49,316 nucleotides of DNA from DASSTY01 sp035760645 (GCA_035760645.1 DASTSO010000003.1:1-49316); one strand, 5' to 3'; positions 7,875-15,843 are shown, numbered from the stretch's first letter. Notes: a model not told the origin generated them from the letters alone. A program made the numbers and translations.

Positions 7875-8738
7875 TCAGCCGGCCACCACCCCGTGCCGCT
7901 CGAGGGCCCGCGCCAGCGCGGCCGCGTCGAGCGGCTTCTCCAGGAGATCCGCGCCCGGCACCACCTGACCGTATTCCCGCGCCACCGCGCTCACCAGCAG
8001 GACGGGCACGCCGGCGAGCGCGGGCTCCGCCCGCAGCTGCGCGAGCACCTCGAGCCCCGCGAGATCGGGCGCGAGGAGGTCGAGCGCGATGAAGCGCGGG
8101 CGCAGCTCGCGCGCCATCGCCACGCCCTGCACCCCCGAGGCGGTCATCACCACCTCGAAGCCCAGCGCCTCGATCGCGTGCGCCACCGGCAGCCGGCCGG
8201 GGCGGTCGGCGTCGATGACGAGCGCGAGCCCGCGCGAGCGCGGGGCGGCCCGCGGCGGGAGCGGCCGCGCCGTGGGAGGGTCCCCGGCGACGTCCACCCC
8301 TTCGGCGAGGAGCACGCTGAACATCGTGCCGCCGCCCAGGGCGCTCGCCACCGCGAGGCGGAAGCCCAGCTCCTCGCAGAGCGCCCGGGCGCGGGGCAGC
8401 CCCGTGCCCGGCTCGAGCCCCGCGAGCAGCGCCGCATGCCGCTCGGGCGCGATGCCGATCCCCGTGTCGACGACGTCGAGCCGGAGGGGCCGGCCGGTGA
8501 GCGCCTCGGTGCGCAGGCGCACCGTCACCGCGCCCCCCGCGGTGAACCGGACCGCGTTGTCGAGCAGGAGCGCGAGCACCTCGGCGAGCCGCCCGGCGTC
8601 GGTGACGAGCGGCACGAGCTGGCGCGGCAGGTCCGCCGCGAGCGTCACCGCCCCGCCCGCGATCCGCGGCCGGACGGCGGCCACCGCCTGGCGCACGAGC
8701 ACATCGAGCGCCACGGGGGCGAATCGGAGCGGGCTCAC
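7875..8738 (-). CDS. Histidine-kinase ATPase domain fused to a response-regulator receiver, no phosphoacceptor domain
   Basis: Signal-transduction protein of 287 residues from GTG 8738. Residues 1-145 form a HATPase domain: N-box LLLDNAVRFT, G1 box VVDTGIGI, and GTGLPRARALCEELGF in place of the usual G2 box. Residues 165-285 form a receiver with VIDAD at the first acidic patch, FIALDLLAPD holding the presumed phospho-Asp, and LLEKPLD with the conserved Lys. The HisKA domain with its phosphorylatable His is absent. In-frame codons upstream of the GTG (LSLTPGRVSPL) resemble the usual HisKA-HATPase linker but contain no ATG, GTG or TTG before the terminator region, so this looks like a truncated hybrid kinase. 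It lies downstream of the HEAT/M56/BlaI genes but is separated from them by a terminator. Confidence 0.75.
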   Translation of the reverse strand: MSPLRFAPVALDVLVRQAVAAVRPRIAGGAVTLAADLPRQLVPLVTDAGRLAEVLALLLDNAVRFTAGGAVTVRLRTEALTGRPLRLDVVDTGIGIAPERHAALLAGLEPGTGLPRARALCEELGFRLAVASALGGGTMFSVLLAEGVDVAGDPPTARPLPPRAAPRSRGLALVIDADRPGRLPVAHAIEALGFEVVMTASGVQGVAMARELRPRFIALDLLAPDLAGLEVLAQLRAEPALAGVPVLLVSAVAREYGQVVPGADLLEKPLDAAALARALERHGVVAG

Positions 8739-8816
8739 GCGCCCCGGCGTGAGGGAGAGAGGGTCGACATGATCGGGGAGAAGATACCGGAGGATTCGCG
8801 GAAACGATAACGATAA

Positions 8817-8841
8817 GGGACGCCCGTCGTACGGGCGTCCC
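8817..8841 (-). terminator. Intrinsic terminator after the secreted HEAT gene
   Basis: A perfect 11-bp stem, GGGACGCCCGT (8817-8827) with ACGGGCGTCCC (8831-8841), closes on a CGT loop. On the minus strand it is followed by TTATCGTTATCG. It ends the BlaI/M56/HEAT transcript about 45 nt after the HEAT stop codon. Confidence 0.8.
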
Positions 8842-8886
8842 TCACGTGCACGCGGCGGATGGGGTGCGCGGCGGCGCGGCGGTCGC

Positions 8887-10308
8887 TCAGCGGTCCCCGA
8901 GCGCGCGGGCGGCGAGGCGGCGGATCTCGGGATCCGGATCCTTGAGCGCGGCGGCCAGGAGCTGGGCGTTCGCGTCGCCCGGCAGCTCGCCGAGGGCGTG
9001 GAGCACGGCGCGCCGGACCTCGACGTCGCGGTCGGCGAAGGCGGCCTCGAGCGCCGGCGCGCTCGCCGGGTCGGCGATCTCGCCCAGCGTGTGCGCCGCC
9101 TGCGCGCGCATCTCGGGGTCGGGGTCCTTGAGCGCCTGCACGAGCCCCGCCGGCGCGCGGCTCACGTCGTCGAGCTCGCCGAGTGCGTGCACGGCGGCGA
9201 GCCGCACCGCCGCGTCCCGGTCGCCCAGCGCCGCGGCGAGCGGCTCGGCGGCGCGCGGGTCCTCGACCTCGCCCAGGGCGTGAGCCGCGGCGGCACGCAC
9301 CGCGGGGCTCGCGTCGCGCAGCGCGCGCACCAGCGCCTCCGTCGCGCCGCGGTCCTCGATCTCGCCGAGCGCCTGGATCGCGGCGAGGCGCACGTCGAGC
9401 ACCGGATCGTCCACGAGCGCAGTGAGCGGCCGGGTGGCCGAGGCGGCCTCGATCTCGCCCAGGGCCCGGGCGGTGAACAGCCGGAGGTCGGGATCCTTGT
9501 CCGCGAGCAGCGGCACGAGCGGGCCGACCGCGGCCGAGTCCTCGATCTCGCCCAGCGCCCAGACGGCGGCCTTGCGGGTGCCGACGTCGCCGCCGCGCAG
9601 GAGCGGGACGAGCGCCGGCACCGCGCGCGCGTCCTCGAGCTGGCCCAGCGCCCAGGCGGCCATGCGCGCCACCGCGGGCTCGGGATCGCGCAGCGCGCGC
9701 ACGAGCGCCGCGAACGCCGCCGTGTCCTCCGCGACGCCGAGCCCGAGCGCGGCGGCCTCGCGCACCCGCGCGTCGGGCCGCGCGAGCGCCTCGCGCAGCG
9801 CGGCCGTCGCCGCCGCGAGCGCGCTGCCGCCGAGGAGCCGCGCCGCCGCGTGGCGCACGCACGGCTTCGCGTCGGCGAGCGCGGTGGCGAGGAGCGGAAG
9901 CGCGCGGGCATCGCGCACCGGGCCGGCGAGGCGCGTGCGCAGCTCGCGCGCGGCGGCGGGCTCGTCGCTCAGCTCGCCCAATCCGGCGGCGGCGGCGCCC
10001 GGGCCCCAGTCGTTGCCGAGGCGGTCGAGCGCCAGGCCGCAGAGGAGCGGATCGGCGCCGGCGAACGTGGCGAGCGCGGTGGCGACCTGCGCGGAGTCGG
10101 GGCCGGGCCGGTCGTCGCCCCGGCGGACGTGCACCTTCACCTTCGGCACGCGCACGTTCACCCGCGTCCCGGCGACGTTGACGTGGACGACCGGGTGCGG
10201 GCTCACGCGTGCCCGCGCCTGGGCGAAGGCGTCGATCGCCACGCCCGCCGTGACGGCGACGGCGAGCCCCACGGAGGCGGCGAGCCCCCAGCGCACTCGA
10301 CTGCTCAT
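8887..10308 (-). CDS. Secreted HEAT-repeat protein
   Basis: The 473-residue protein has a signal peptide (LAASVGLAVAVTAGVAIDAF, cleavage near FAQA) and so should be periplasmic. A short beta-like stretch follows (VHVNVAGTRVNVRVPKVKVH). From about residue 134 to the end there are about eleven HEAT repeats of 31 residues with the pattern A-LGE-ED--A---L---L-D-DP-VR--A. Neighbouring repeats are near-identical in places, giving a 93-bp DNA period. HEAT arrays make curved solenoids that bind other proteins; no enzyme motif is present. The same 31-residue unit forms the C-terminus of the M56 protease encoded just upstream (43 nt gap), so the two gene products probably share an origin and perhaps a partner. 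ATG 10308. Confidence 0.88.
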   Translation of the reverse strand: MSSRVRWGLAASVGLAVAVTAGVAIDAFAQARARVSPHPVVHVNVAGTRVNVRVPKVKVHVRRGDDRPGPDSAQVATALATFAGADPLLCGLALDRLGNDWGPGAAAAGLGELSDEPAAARELRTRLAGPVRDARALPLLATALADAKPCVRHAAARLLGGSALAAATAALREALARPDARVREAAALGLGVAEDTAAFAALVRALRDPEPAVARMAAWALGQLEDARAVPALVPLLRGGDVGTRKAAVWALGEIEDSAAVGPLVPLLADKDPDLRLFTARALGEIEAASATRPLTALVDDPVLDVRLAAIQALGEIEDRGATEALVRALRDASPAVRAAAAHALGEVEDPRAAEPLAAALGDRDAAVRLAAVHALGELDDVSRAPAGLVQALKDPDPEMRAQAAHTLGEIADPASAPALEAAFADRDVEVRRAVLHALGELPGDANAQLLAAALKDPDPEIRRLAARALGDR

Positions 10309-10351
10309 GGTTCCCTCCCGGGTTCGCGGTGGCGTCGCGGTGGCGTCGCGG

Positions 10352-12625
10352 TCAGTCGCGCTGGCCCAGCGCGGCCGCCGCCGCGCGGCGCACCTCGCCG
10401 TTCTTCGACTTCATCGCCGCGACCAGCGCGTCGATCGCGGGCGCCGTCCGGATCTCGCCGAGCGCGTGCACGGCGTTCGCCTGCACGTCGGGATCGGCGT
10501 CGTCGAGGAGCGTGCGAAGGGCCGGCACCGTCTGCGGATCGGCGATCTCGCTCAGCGCGTGCGCGGCGTTCCGGCGCACGTCGGCGTTGCGGTCCTTCAG
10601 CGCCTCGACGAGCGCGGCGGGCGCGCTCGAGAGCTCGAGCGCGCCGAGCGCCCAGGCGGCGTTCTGGCGGACGTCGGGATCGGCGTCCCGGAGCGCCGCG
10701 GCGAGCGCGTCGGCCGCGGCCGGATCGCCCAGCTCGCCCAGGGCGTGCGCGGCGTTCTGGCGCACGTCGACGTTCCCGTCGCGCAGGAGCCCCGCGAGCG
10801 GGCGCACGGCGCGGCGGTCGCCGAGCTCGCCGAGGGCGTGCGCCGCGTTCTGGCGCACCTCGGCGTCGCCGTCGCCCAGGACGGCGATGAGCGGCTCGAC
10901 CGCCCGCCGGTCGCCGATCTCGCCCAGGGACCAGACCGCCTGGCGGCGCACGTCGAGCACGCGGTCGTGCAGCGCGGTGGTGAGCGCGGGCACGCCGCGC
11001 GGGTCGCCGAGCTCGCCGAGCGAGTGCGCCGCCGCCTCGCGCACGCCGGCGTCGGCGTCGCCGAGCGCGGCACTGAGCGCCTGCACGCGCACCCCCTGCC
11101 CCGCGGTGTCCGCCCGCATCCCGGTCACCGCGGCCATCGCGGCGGCGCGGGCCGCGGCCCGGATCGCCGGCCGCTGCTCCGCGACGGCCGCGGAGACCCG
11201 CGCGCCGAGGGTGGGCGCGAGCCGCGCCATCGCCCGCGCCTGCGCCGCCGCGACCACCGGGGCGATCGCCGGCCCGACGTCGACGCGCGGGTCCACGACC
11301 ACGTCCGGCGCCACGTCCACCCGCACCCGCGGGCGCAGGCGCACCCGCTCGCCGGTGTCGGCCGCCGCGGTCCGGCCGGTGTCCTGCACGGTTGCGCTGG
11401 TCGGCGGGCTCGCCGTCTCGCTCGGCCCGCTGCCGCCGGCGAGGCCGCGCGCCGCGACCGTGACGCTCGGCGCGCCGAGCCCGGTGAGGAGGACGATCGC
11501 GCCGGCGAGCGCGAGCTTCGTGCGGGTCGAGGGCGTGGGCGCCATGGGACGGTCCTCCACGAGGCGACGGATGCGGGTGACGAGCTGCGAGGGATTCTCG
11601 GCCATGCCGGCGAGCGGCACGATGCGCGGGCGGCGCTGCAGCCACTCCGCCACCGTGACGAGGCTCTGCGCCATCGTGAGCCCCGAGCCGGTCCGGTGCA
11701 CCGCCCAGTCGTCGCAGAGATACTCGGCGCTCTCCTGCAGCCGCCGCCGCGCGAGCCGGACGAGCGGCTGGAAGAGGAAGAGCCGCTCGAGGAGGGTGGC
11801 GAAGGCGAGCCAGAGCGGATCGCGCCGGGCGAGGTGCGCGAGCTCGTGCGCCAGCACGCTGCGCTGCTGCGCGGGGGCGAGATCGGTGAGCACCGCGCGC
11901 GGCACGCAGATCTCGCCGCGCCCCAGCGCCACCGGGCTCACGAGCCCCGGCGTCCAGGTGAGCCGCACCGGGAAGCGGAGCCCCGCGGCGGCATGCAGCG
12001 CGTCGAGCTCGGCGAGGAGCGCGCCGTCGGTGACCGGCAGGCGGCGCCCCAACCGGCGCGCGAGCAGCCCGTAGGCCGCGGCGAGCCGCAGCAGCGCGGC
12101 CGCGGCGGCGACCGCCCAGAGCGCGATGACGGTGCGCAGCGGATCGAGGCCGCGGAGGAAATCGTAGACCGCGGCCGCGGCCGCGGCGGCGGGCGCGGGC
12201 GAAGACGCCGACACCGTCGGCGCAGGCGTCGCGGGCAGCGGGGCTGCGAGCGGTGCGGAGGCGGCGCGCTCGAGGGGCTCGTCGGGTGAAGCGGACGCGG
12301 CGGACGCGGCGGACGCGGCGGACGCGGCGGGTGCGGCGGGTGCGGCGGCGGTCTCGGGTCCGGCGACCGGCCCGGCTGCCGGCGCCGCCTGCCGGTCACC
12401 GACGGCGCGCTCGAGCGCAACGCTGCCGGCCCACGGCTCGAAGCCGGCCGCGACCTGCGCGGTGGTGGTGACGAGCGCCCCGACGAGCGCGGTCTTCCAG
12501 AGCGTGTCCTGCAGGAGGGGCTCGCGGAGGGGCCGGAGCGCGGTGAGGAGCCACACGCCGCCCAGGAGGAGCGTGCTGTGCACCGCGTAGGTGGCGAGCC
12601 AGGTGGCCAGCGCGTCAGCGAGCAT
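10352..12625 (-). CDS. M56 (BlaR1/MecR1-type) membrane zinc peptidase with a C-terminal HEAT-repeat sensor
   Basis: The 757-residue sensor protease has the BlaR1 layout: membrane helices near residues 10-30 and 44-60, an Ala/Pro-rich loop (62-150), a helix near 165-190, the zinc site H260-E261-L-A-H264 with further acidic ligands in QESAEYLCDD (297-306), and a helix near 369-389. BlaR1 proteins then carry an extracellular penicillin-binding domain. Here there is a charged linker (400-510) and eight HEAT repeats of 31 residues (513-757), with no SxxK or KTG motif. Topology inferred from BlaR1 puts the HEAT array outside the cytoplasm. The start overlaps the BlaI stop by 11 bp. Expected role: on sensing, cleave or trigger loss of the BlaI repressor. 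Ligand unknown. Confidence 0.88.
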   Translation of the reverse strand: MLADALATWLATYAVHSTLLLGGVWLLTALRPLREPLLQDTLWKTALVGALVTTTAQVAAGFEPWAGSVALERAVGDRQAAPAAGPVAGPETAAAPAAPAASAASAASAASASPDEPLERAASAPLAAPLPATPAPTVSASSPAPAAAAAAAVYDFLRGLDPLRTVIALWAVAAAAALLRLAAAYGLLARRLGRRLPVTDGALLAELDALHAAAGLRFPVRLTWTPGLVSPVALGRGEICVPRAVLTDLAPAQQRSVLAHELAHLARRDPLWLAFATLLERLFLFQPLVRLARRRLQESAEYLCDDWAVHRTGSGLTMAQSLVTVAEWLQRRPRIVPLAGMAENPSQLVTRIRRLVEDRPMAPTPSTRTKLALAGAIVLLTGLGAPSVTVAARGLAGGSGPSETASPPTSATVQDTGRTAAADTGERVRLRPRVRVDVAPDVVVDPRVDVGPAIAPVVAAAQARAMARLAPTLGARVSAAVAEQRPAIRAAARAAAMAAVTGMRADTAGQGVRVQALSAALGDADAGVREAAAHSLGELGDPRGVPALTTALHDRVLDVRRQAVWSLGEIGDRRAVEPLIAVLGDGDAEVRQNAAHALGELGDRRAVRPLAGLLRDGNVDVRQNAAHALGELGDPAAADALAAALRDADPDVRQNAAWALGALELSSAPAALVEALKDRNADVRRNAAHALSEIADPQTVPALRTLLDDADPDVQANAVHALGEIRTAPAIDALVAAMKSKNGEVRRAAAAALGQRD
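12291..12344. repeat. 9-bp tandem repeat encoding (AAS)n in the M56 loop
   Basis: Six 9-bp units (four GCGGACGCG, then two GCGGGTGCG) lie in the coding region of the M56 protein's second loop and give an Ala-Ala-Ser/Ala-Ala-Pro run. Such repeats can change length by slippage without breaking the frame. Confidence 0.75.
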
Positions 12626-13013
12626 GGTCGTCCTCCCGGCGTTGTTCGTGGGCGGCGATGATCGCCTTCACCCGCTCCAGGTCACCGGCACTCACCTCGC
12701 CGGCGCTCAACAGATGCGTGACGAGCGCGGGCACGTCGCCGCCGAAGAGCCGCTCGGTGAGCTCGCCCACCATCGAGCGCCGCACCTCGTGCTCGCTCAC
12801 CGTGGCGCGGTAGACGTACTGGCGTGCCTCGGTGCGATGGGTGACGACCCCGCGCTTCTCGAGCCGCGAGAGGAGGGTGGCGATCGTGGTCTGCGCCAGC
12901 CCGCGCTCCGGGCGCAGCGCCTCGCAGATCTCGGCCGCCGTCGCCTCGCCGCGCTCCCAGAGGACGCGCATGAGGGCGATCTGCAGATCGGTGAGCTGGT
13001 GAAGGTCGCTCAT
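12615..13013 (-). CDS. BlaI/MecI/CopY-family transcriptional repressor
   Basis: A 132-residue winged-helix repressor. LTDLQIALMRVLWERGEAT and the recognition region TTIATLLSRLEKRGVV are the family's DNA-binding core (residues 7-75). The C-terminal helices (VGELTERLFGG and onward) form the dimerisation domain and contain the region cleaved in BlaI. Dimers bind TACA-N2-TGTA palindromes; two such sites lie 53-76 bp upstream of the ATG inside its promoter, so autorepression is well supported. The stop overlaps the M56 start, coupling repressor and sensor as in blaI-blaR1 pairs. No beta-lactamase with an intact active site is adjacent. Confidence 0.93.
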   Translation of the reverse strand: MSDLHQLTDLQIALMRVLWERGEATAAEICEALRPERGLAQTTIATLLSRLEKRGVVTHRTEARQYVYRATVSEHEVRRSMVGELTERLFGGDVPALVTHLLSAGEVSAGDLERVKAIIAAHEQRREDDHAR

Positions 13014-13065
13014 GAAACGCCGCCGTCGAACGAGGTGAGGGGAACCGGTGAACCCGGACGGACTC

Positions 13066-13089
13066 TACAGATGTAATACTACACTTGTA
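13066..13089. promoter_or_regulatory. Tandem BlaI-type operators
   Basis: Two palindromes fit TACANNTGTA exactly: TACAGATGTA (13066-13075) and TACACTTGTA (13080-13089). Their centres are 14 bp apart. The first covers the -10 box and the presumed start-site region, the second fills the spacer of the minus-strand promoter. Bound repressor would block transcription of blaI-M56-HEAT and could also affect the divergent M48 gene. Confidence 0.85.
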
Positions 13090-13101
13090 GAATTTCGTCA
13101 A
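13073..13101 (-). promoter_or_regulatory. Promoter of the BlaI/M56/HEAT operon
   Basis: On the minus strand TTGACG (13096-13101) and TATTAC (13073-13078) are separated by 17 bp, matching five of six and four of six consensus positions. About 60 nt remain to the BlaI ATG. Rest of the 13014-13237 divergent region: a GAAA-tetraloop hairpin with a 7-bp stem at 13145-13162 and short GC-rich repeats before the M48 start. Confidence 0.75.
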
Positions 13102-13237
13102 GCACCGCGCCTCCCGGGCCGGCGGCGCCGGGAGGTAGAGAGTAGGACGGGGAAACCCGTCCCGGGGTTGCAACCCGCAGCCGGCCGCAGCCGGCGGCCG
13201 CGCCGAATCGGCCGAATCGGGAGATATTGGAACCATC

Positions 13238-14560
13238 ATGCGGCCCCGCCTCGTCCTCCTCGCCTGCTGCACGCTCGTCGCCCTGGCCTGGCTCCGGGCC
13301 GGCCCGGTGCGCGCCCAACGCCCCGCGCCGGCCGTGCCGCCGCCGGCCGGGGCGGACAGCGCCCCGGTTCCGGTCCCGCCGGCCAGCCCGCGCGCCGTCG
13401 CCTACGCGCGCGGCAACACCCTGCTTTGGCTCGTGGACCTCGTCGTCGGTATCGCCGTCCCCGCGCTGGTGTTCGTGAGCGGGCTCTCGGCCCGACTGCG
13501 CACCGCCGCGCGCCGGGTCGGGCGTGGCTGGCTCGGCACCACCATCGTCTACTTTCTGCTCCTGGGTGTCTGCTTCGGGCTCGTCACGCTGCCGCTCACC
13601 TTCTATGAGAGCTTCGTGCGCGAGCACGCCTTCGGCCTCTCGACCCAGACGCTCGGCCGCTGGGCGCGGGACCTGCTGATCGGGAGTGCCGTCTCCCTCG
13701 CCCTGGGCGCGGCCCTCGTGGGGCTGCCGGTCCTGCTGCTGCGCCGCAGCCCGCGGCGCTGGTGGCTCTGGAGCGGGCTCGCGGCGTTTCCGCTCCTCGC
13801 GCTCCTCCAGCTCGTCGCCCCGATCTGGCTCGCGCCGCTCTTCAATCGCTTCGGTCCGATGCACGACCGCGCGCTCGAAACGGAGGTCCGCACCCTCGCG
13901 CACCGCGCGGGGCTCGCGCACGTGGCCGTCTTCGAGGTGGACAAGAGCGCCGACACCCGCGCCCTCAACGCCTACGTCGCGGGTCTGGGCGGCACCCGGC
14001 GGGTGGTGCTGTGGGACACGCTGCTGCGCCGCCTCGACCGGCGCGAGGTCCTCGCCGTCACCGCCCACGAGCTGGGCCACTACGTGCTGCATCACGTCTG
14101 GCTCGGCATTCTCACCGGCGGCACGCTGCTCCTCGCCGCGCTCTGGGCGGTGCACCGCGCCGCCGGCCGCGCGCTCGCGCGCTGGGGGCCGCGCGCCGGG
14201 GTGCACGAGCTCGCCGATCCGGCCGCGCTCCCGCTCCTCGCCGCGCTGGGCGGCGTCGCGCTCGCCGTGCTCGGCCCCGTCGGGCTCGCCGTCTCGCGCC
14301 ACCTCGAGCACGAGGCCGACCGCTTCGCCCTCGAGCTCACGCGCGACAACCGCGCCCTCGCGCGCAGCTTCGTCGTACTGCAGCAGGACAACCTCGGGGA
14401 CCCCTGGCCCTCGCCGCTGGTGCGCCTGTTGCGCTACTCGCACCCGCCGCTGGGCGAGCGGATCACCTTTGCCAACACCTACCGGCCATGGGCTCGGGGC
14501 GCGCCGCTGCGTCACGGCGCCCGGTTCGTGCCGCCCGCAGGCGGGGAGGGGCCCGAGTGA
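13238..14560 (+). CDS. M48-family metallopeptidase (Ste24/CAAX prenyl protease 1-like)
   Basis: Integral-membrane zinc protease of 440 residues. A signal-like N-terminus (VLLACCTLVALAWLRAG) precedes several membrane helices. The zinc motif HELGH is at 277-281, and EHEADRFALEL near 357 supplies the third ligand Glu. Spacing and the C-terminal SHPPLGERI motif match the Ste24 group, which degrades misfolded or jammed membrane proteins; no prenylation is expected in bacteria. The gene starts 225 bp from, and divergent to, the BlaI repressor, so it shares the operator region. It ends in TGATG, overlapping the next start by one base, so a coupled pair with the beta-lactamase-like lipoprotein is likely. 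No strong Shine-Dalgarno is seen. Confidence 0.9.
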   Translation: MRPRLVLLACCTLVALAWLRAGPVRAQRPAPAVPPPAGADSAPVPVPPASPRAVAYARGNTLLWLVDLVVGIAVPALVFVSGLSARLRTAARRVGRGWLGTTIVYFLLLGVCFGLVTLPLTFYESFVREHAFGLSTQTLGRWARDLLIGSAVSLALGAALVGLPVLLLRRSPRRWWLWSGLAAFPLLALLQLVAPIWLAPLFNRFGPMHDRALETEVRTLAHRAGLAHVAVFEVDKSADTRALNAYVAGLGGTRRVVLWDTLLRRLDRREVLAVTAHELGHYVLHHVWLGILTGGTLLLAALWAVHRAAGRALARWGPRAGVHELADPAALPLLAALGGVALAVLGPVGLAVSRHLEHEADRFALELTRDNRALARSFVVLQQDNLGDPWPSPLVRLLRYSHPPLGERITFANTYRPWARGAPLRHGARFVPPAGGEGPE

Positions 14561-15816
14561 TGCACCGTGCCACCGGTCGGTGCGGGGCGGCGCTCGCCGC
14601 CCTGCTCCTCGCCGCCTGCGGCCGCACGCCGCGGCTCCCCGAGCCGGTCTCCTCGCAGGTGGACTTCGCCGCCGAGGTGTCGCGGCGCGCGCCGAAGATC
14701 CTCGAGGAGCGGCACGTGCCGGGGCTCGCGGTGGCGCTGGTGCAGGACGGCCGCGTCGCGTGGACGAAGGGCTTCGGCCGCGCGAACGTCGGCCGCTACG
14801 AGAAGATGCGCCCCAACACGGTGGTCGAAGCCGGCGACCTCGCCCAGCCGCTCACGGCGTGGGGCGTGTGGCGCCTCGTCGAGCAGGGCCGCCTCGACCT
14901 CGACGCGCCGGTGGACCGCTATCTCACGCACTGGCACCTGCCGCCGAGTCCGTGGGACGAAAGTGCCGTGACGCTGCGGCGCGTCCTCACGCACACCGCC
15001 GGCCTCTCGCTCCGCACCATCGCACCGACCGCCGCGCGGCCACAGGAGCTGCCCACCCTCGCCCAGGCGCTGGCCCAGCTCGCCGACGACGAGCGCGCCG
15101 CGCGCGCCGAACGCGCCGAGCGCATCGAGCGGGGCGACAGCGCCGACGAGAACGACGCGCTCGGCGACGCCGCCGCGGGCCTCCGGCTCGTGCAGGCGCC
15201 GGGCACCGGCTGGCGCTACTCGAGCGGCGGCTACGCGCTCCTGCAGCTCGTCGTCGAGGAGACCACGCACGAGCCGTTCGCCGACTACATGCGGGCCGAG
15301 GTGCTGCAGCCGCTGGGCCTCAAGTCCACCGGCTTCGCCTGGCGCGACGACTTCCGCGGCCGGCGCGCGACGGGCTACGCGCGCGACGGGCGGGCGGTGC
15401 CGCCGCTGCTGCACCCCGCGCCCGGCGCCTCGGGGCTCTACACCACGGTGGAGGACTTCGCCCACTGGCTCGCCGCCGACCTCCCGGGCCGCCGCGCCGA
15501 GGCGGCGCGGCGCGGCCTGCTCTCCACCGCGACCATCTTCCGCCTGCACGCCCCGGTGCCCGCCGCCCGCGGTCCGCTCGGCTACTGGACCCTGGGCGGC
15601 ACCCGCACCGACACGCTCACCAACGGCGTGGTCTACATCGCGCACGGCGGCGCGGCGCCGGGCTTCACCACCTGGTTCGCGGCGATCCCCGAGCGCGGCG
15701 CCGGGATCGTCATCTTCGCCAATCGCGAGGACGCGTGGTCGGCGATCGCCGACCTCTACTGCCCCTGGGCGGAGACCGCGGGCGGCGGCGTGCCGGCGAA
15801 CGTCTGCGGCATCTGA
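14560..15816 (+). CDS. Beta-lactamase/serine-hydrolase-fold lipoprotein with a lost active site
   Basis: The 418-residue protein has a lipobox (ALLLAACG) and the class C beta-lactamase/penicillin-binding fold: HVPGLAVALVQDG, WGVWRLVEQGRLDLDAPV, TAGLSLRT, PLGLKSTGF and HGGAAPGF are all typical. The catalytic SxxK is replaced. Where the family has G-S-x-x-K-P, this protein has G-D93-L-A-Q96-P, so both the nucleophile and the general base are gone. The second motif YxN reads Y220-S-S222. Only the third (HGG at 362-364) is kept. The reading frame is otherwise intact and follows the M48 gene with a one-base overlap, so the fold seems maintained for binding rather than hydrolysis. That conclusion is inference. 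Confidence 0.85.
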   Translation: MHRATGRCGAALAALLLAACGRTPRLPEPVSSQVDFAAEVSRRAPKILEERHVPGLAVALVQDGRVAWTKGFGRANVGRYEKMRPNTVVEAGDLAQPLTAWGVWRLVEQGRLDLDAPVDRYLTHWHLPPSPWDESAVTLRRVLTHTAGLSLRTIAPTAARPQELPTLAQALAQLADDERAARAERAERIERGDSADENDALGDAAAGLRLVQAPGTGWRYSSGGYALLQLVVEETTHEPFADYMRAEVLQPLGLKSTGFAWRDDFRGRRATGYARDGRAVPPLLHPAPGASGLYTTVEDFAHWLAADLPGRRAEAARRGLLSTATIFRLHAPVPAARGPLGYWTLGGTRTDTLTNGVVYIAHGGAAPGFTTWFAAIPERGAGIVIFANREDAWSAIADLYCPWAETAGGGVPANVCGI

Positions 15817-15837
15817 GCGGCGGCCGGGCCGCGCCCT

Positions 15838-15843
15838 TATCTT
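15838..15843 (+). promoter_or_regulatory. TATCTT box 6 nt before sufE start
   Basis: TATCTT ends 6 nt before the ATG at 15850, so transcription would begin at or next to the start codon. No purine-rich ribosome site is seen, which fits a leaderless mRNA. No -35 box is recognisable. Confidence 0.4.

Noticed and set aside
8887..12000. 93-bp periodic DNA repeats that might be read as a CRISPR or minisatellite array
   Set aside because: The period equals the 31-residue HEAT repeat and lies within two intact coding regions; there are no unique spacers.
13238..15816. A beta-lactam resistance operon (BlaI, M56, beta-lactamase)
   Set aside because: The beta-lactamase-like protein lacks its catalytic Ser and Lys and the M56 protein lacks a penicillin-binding sensor, so resistance is not supported.
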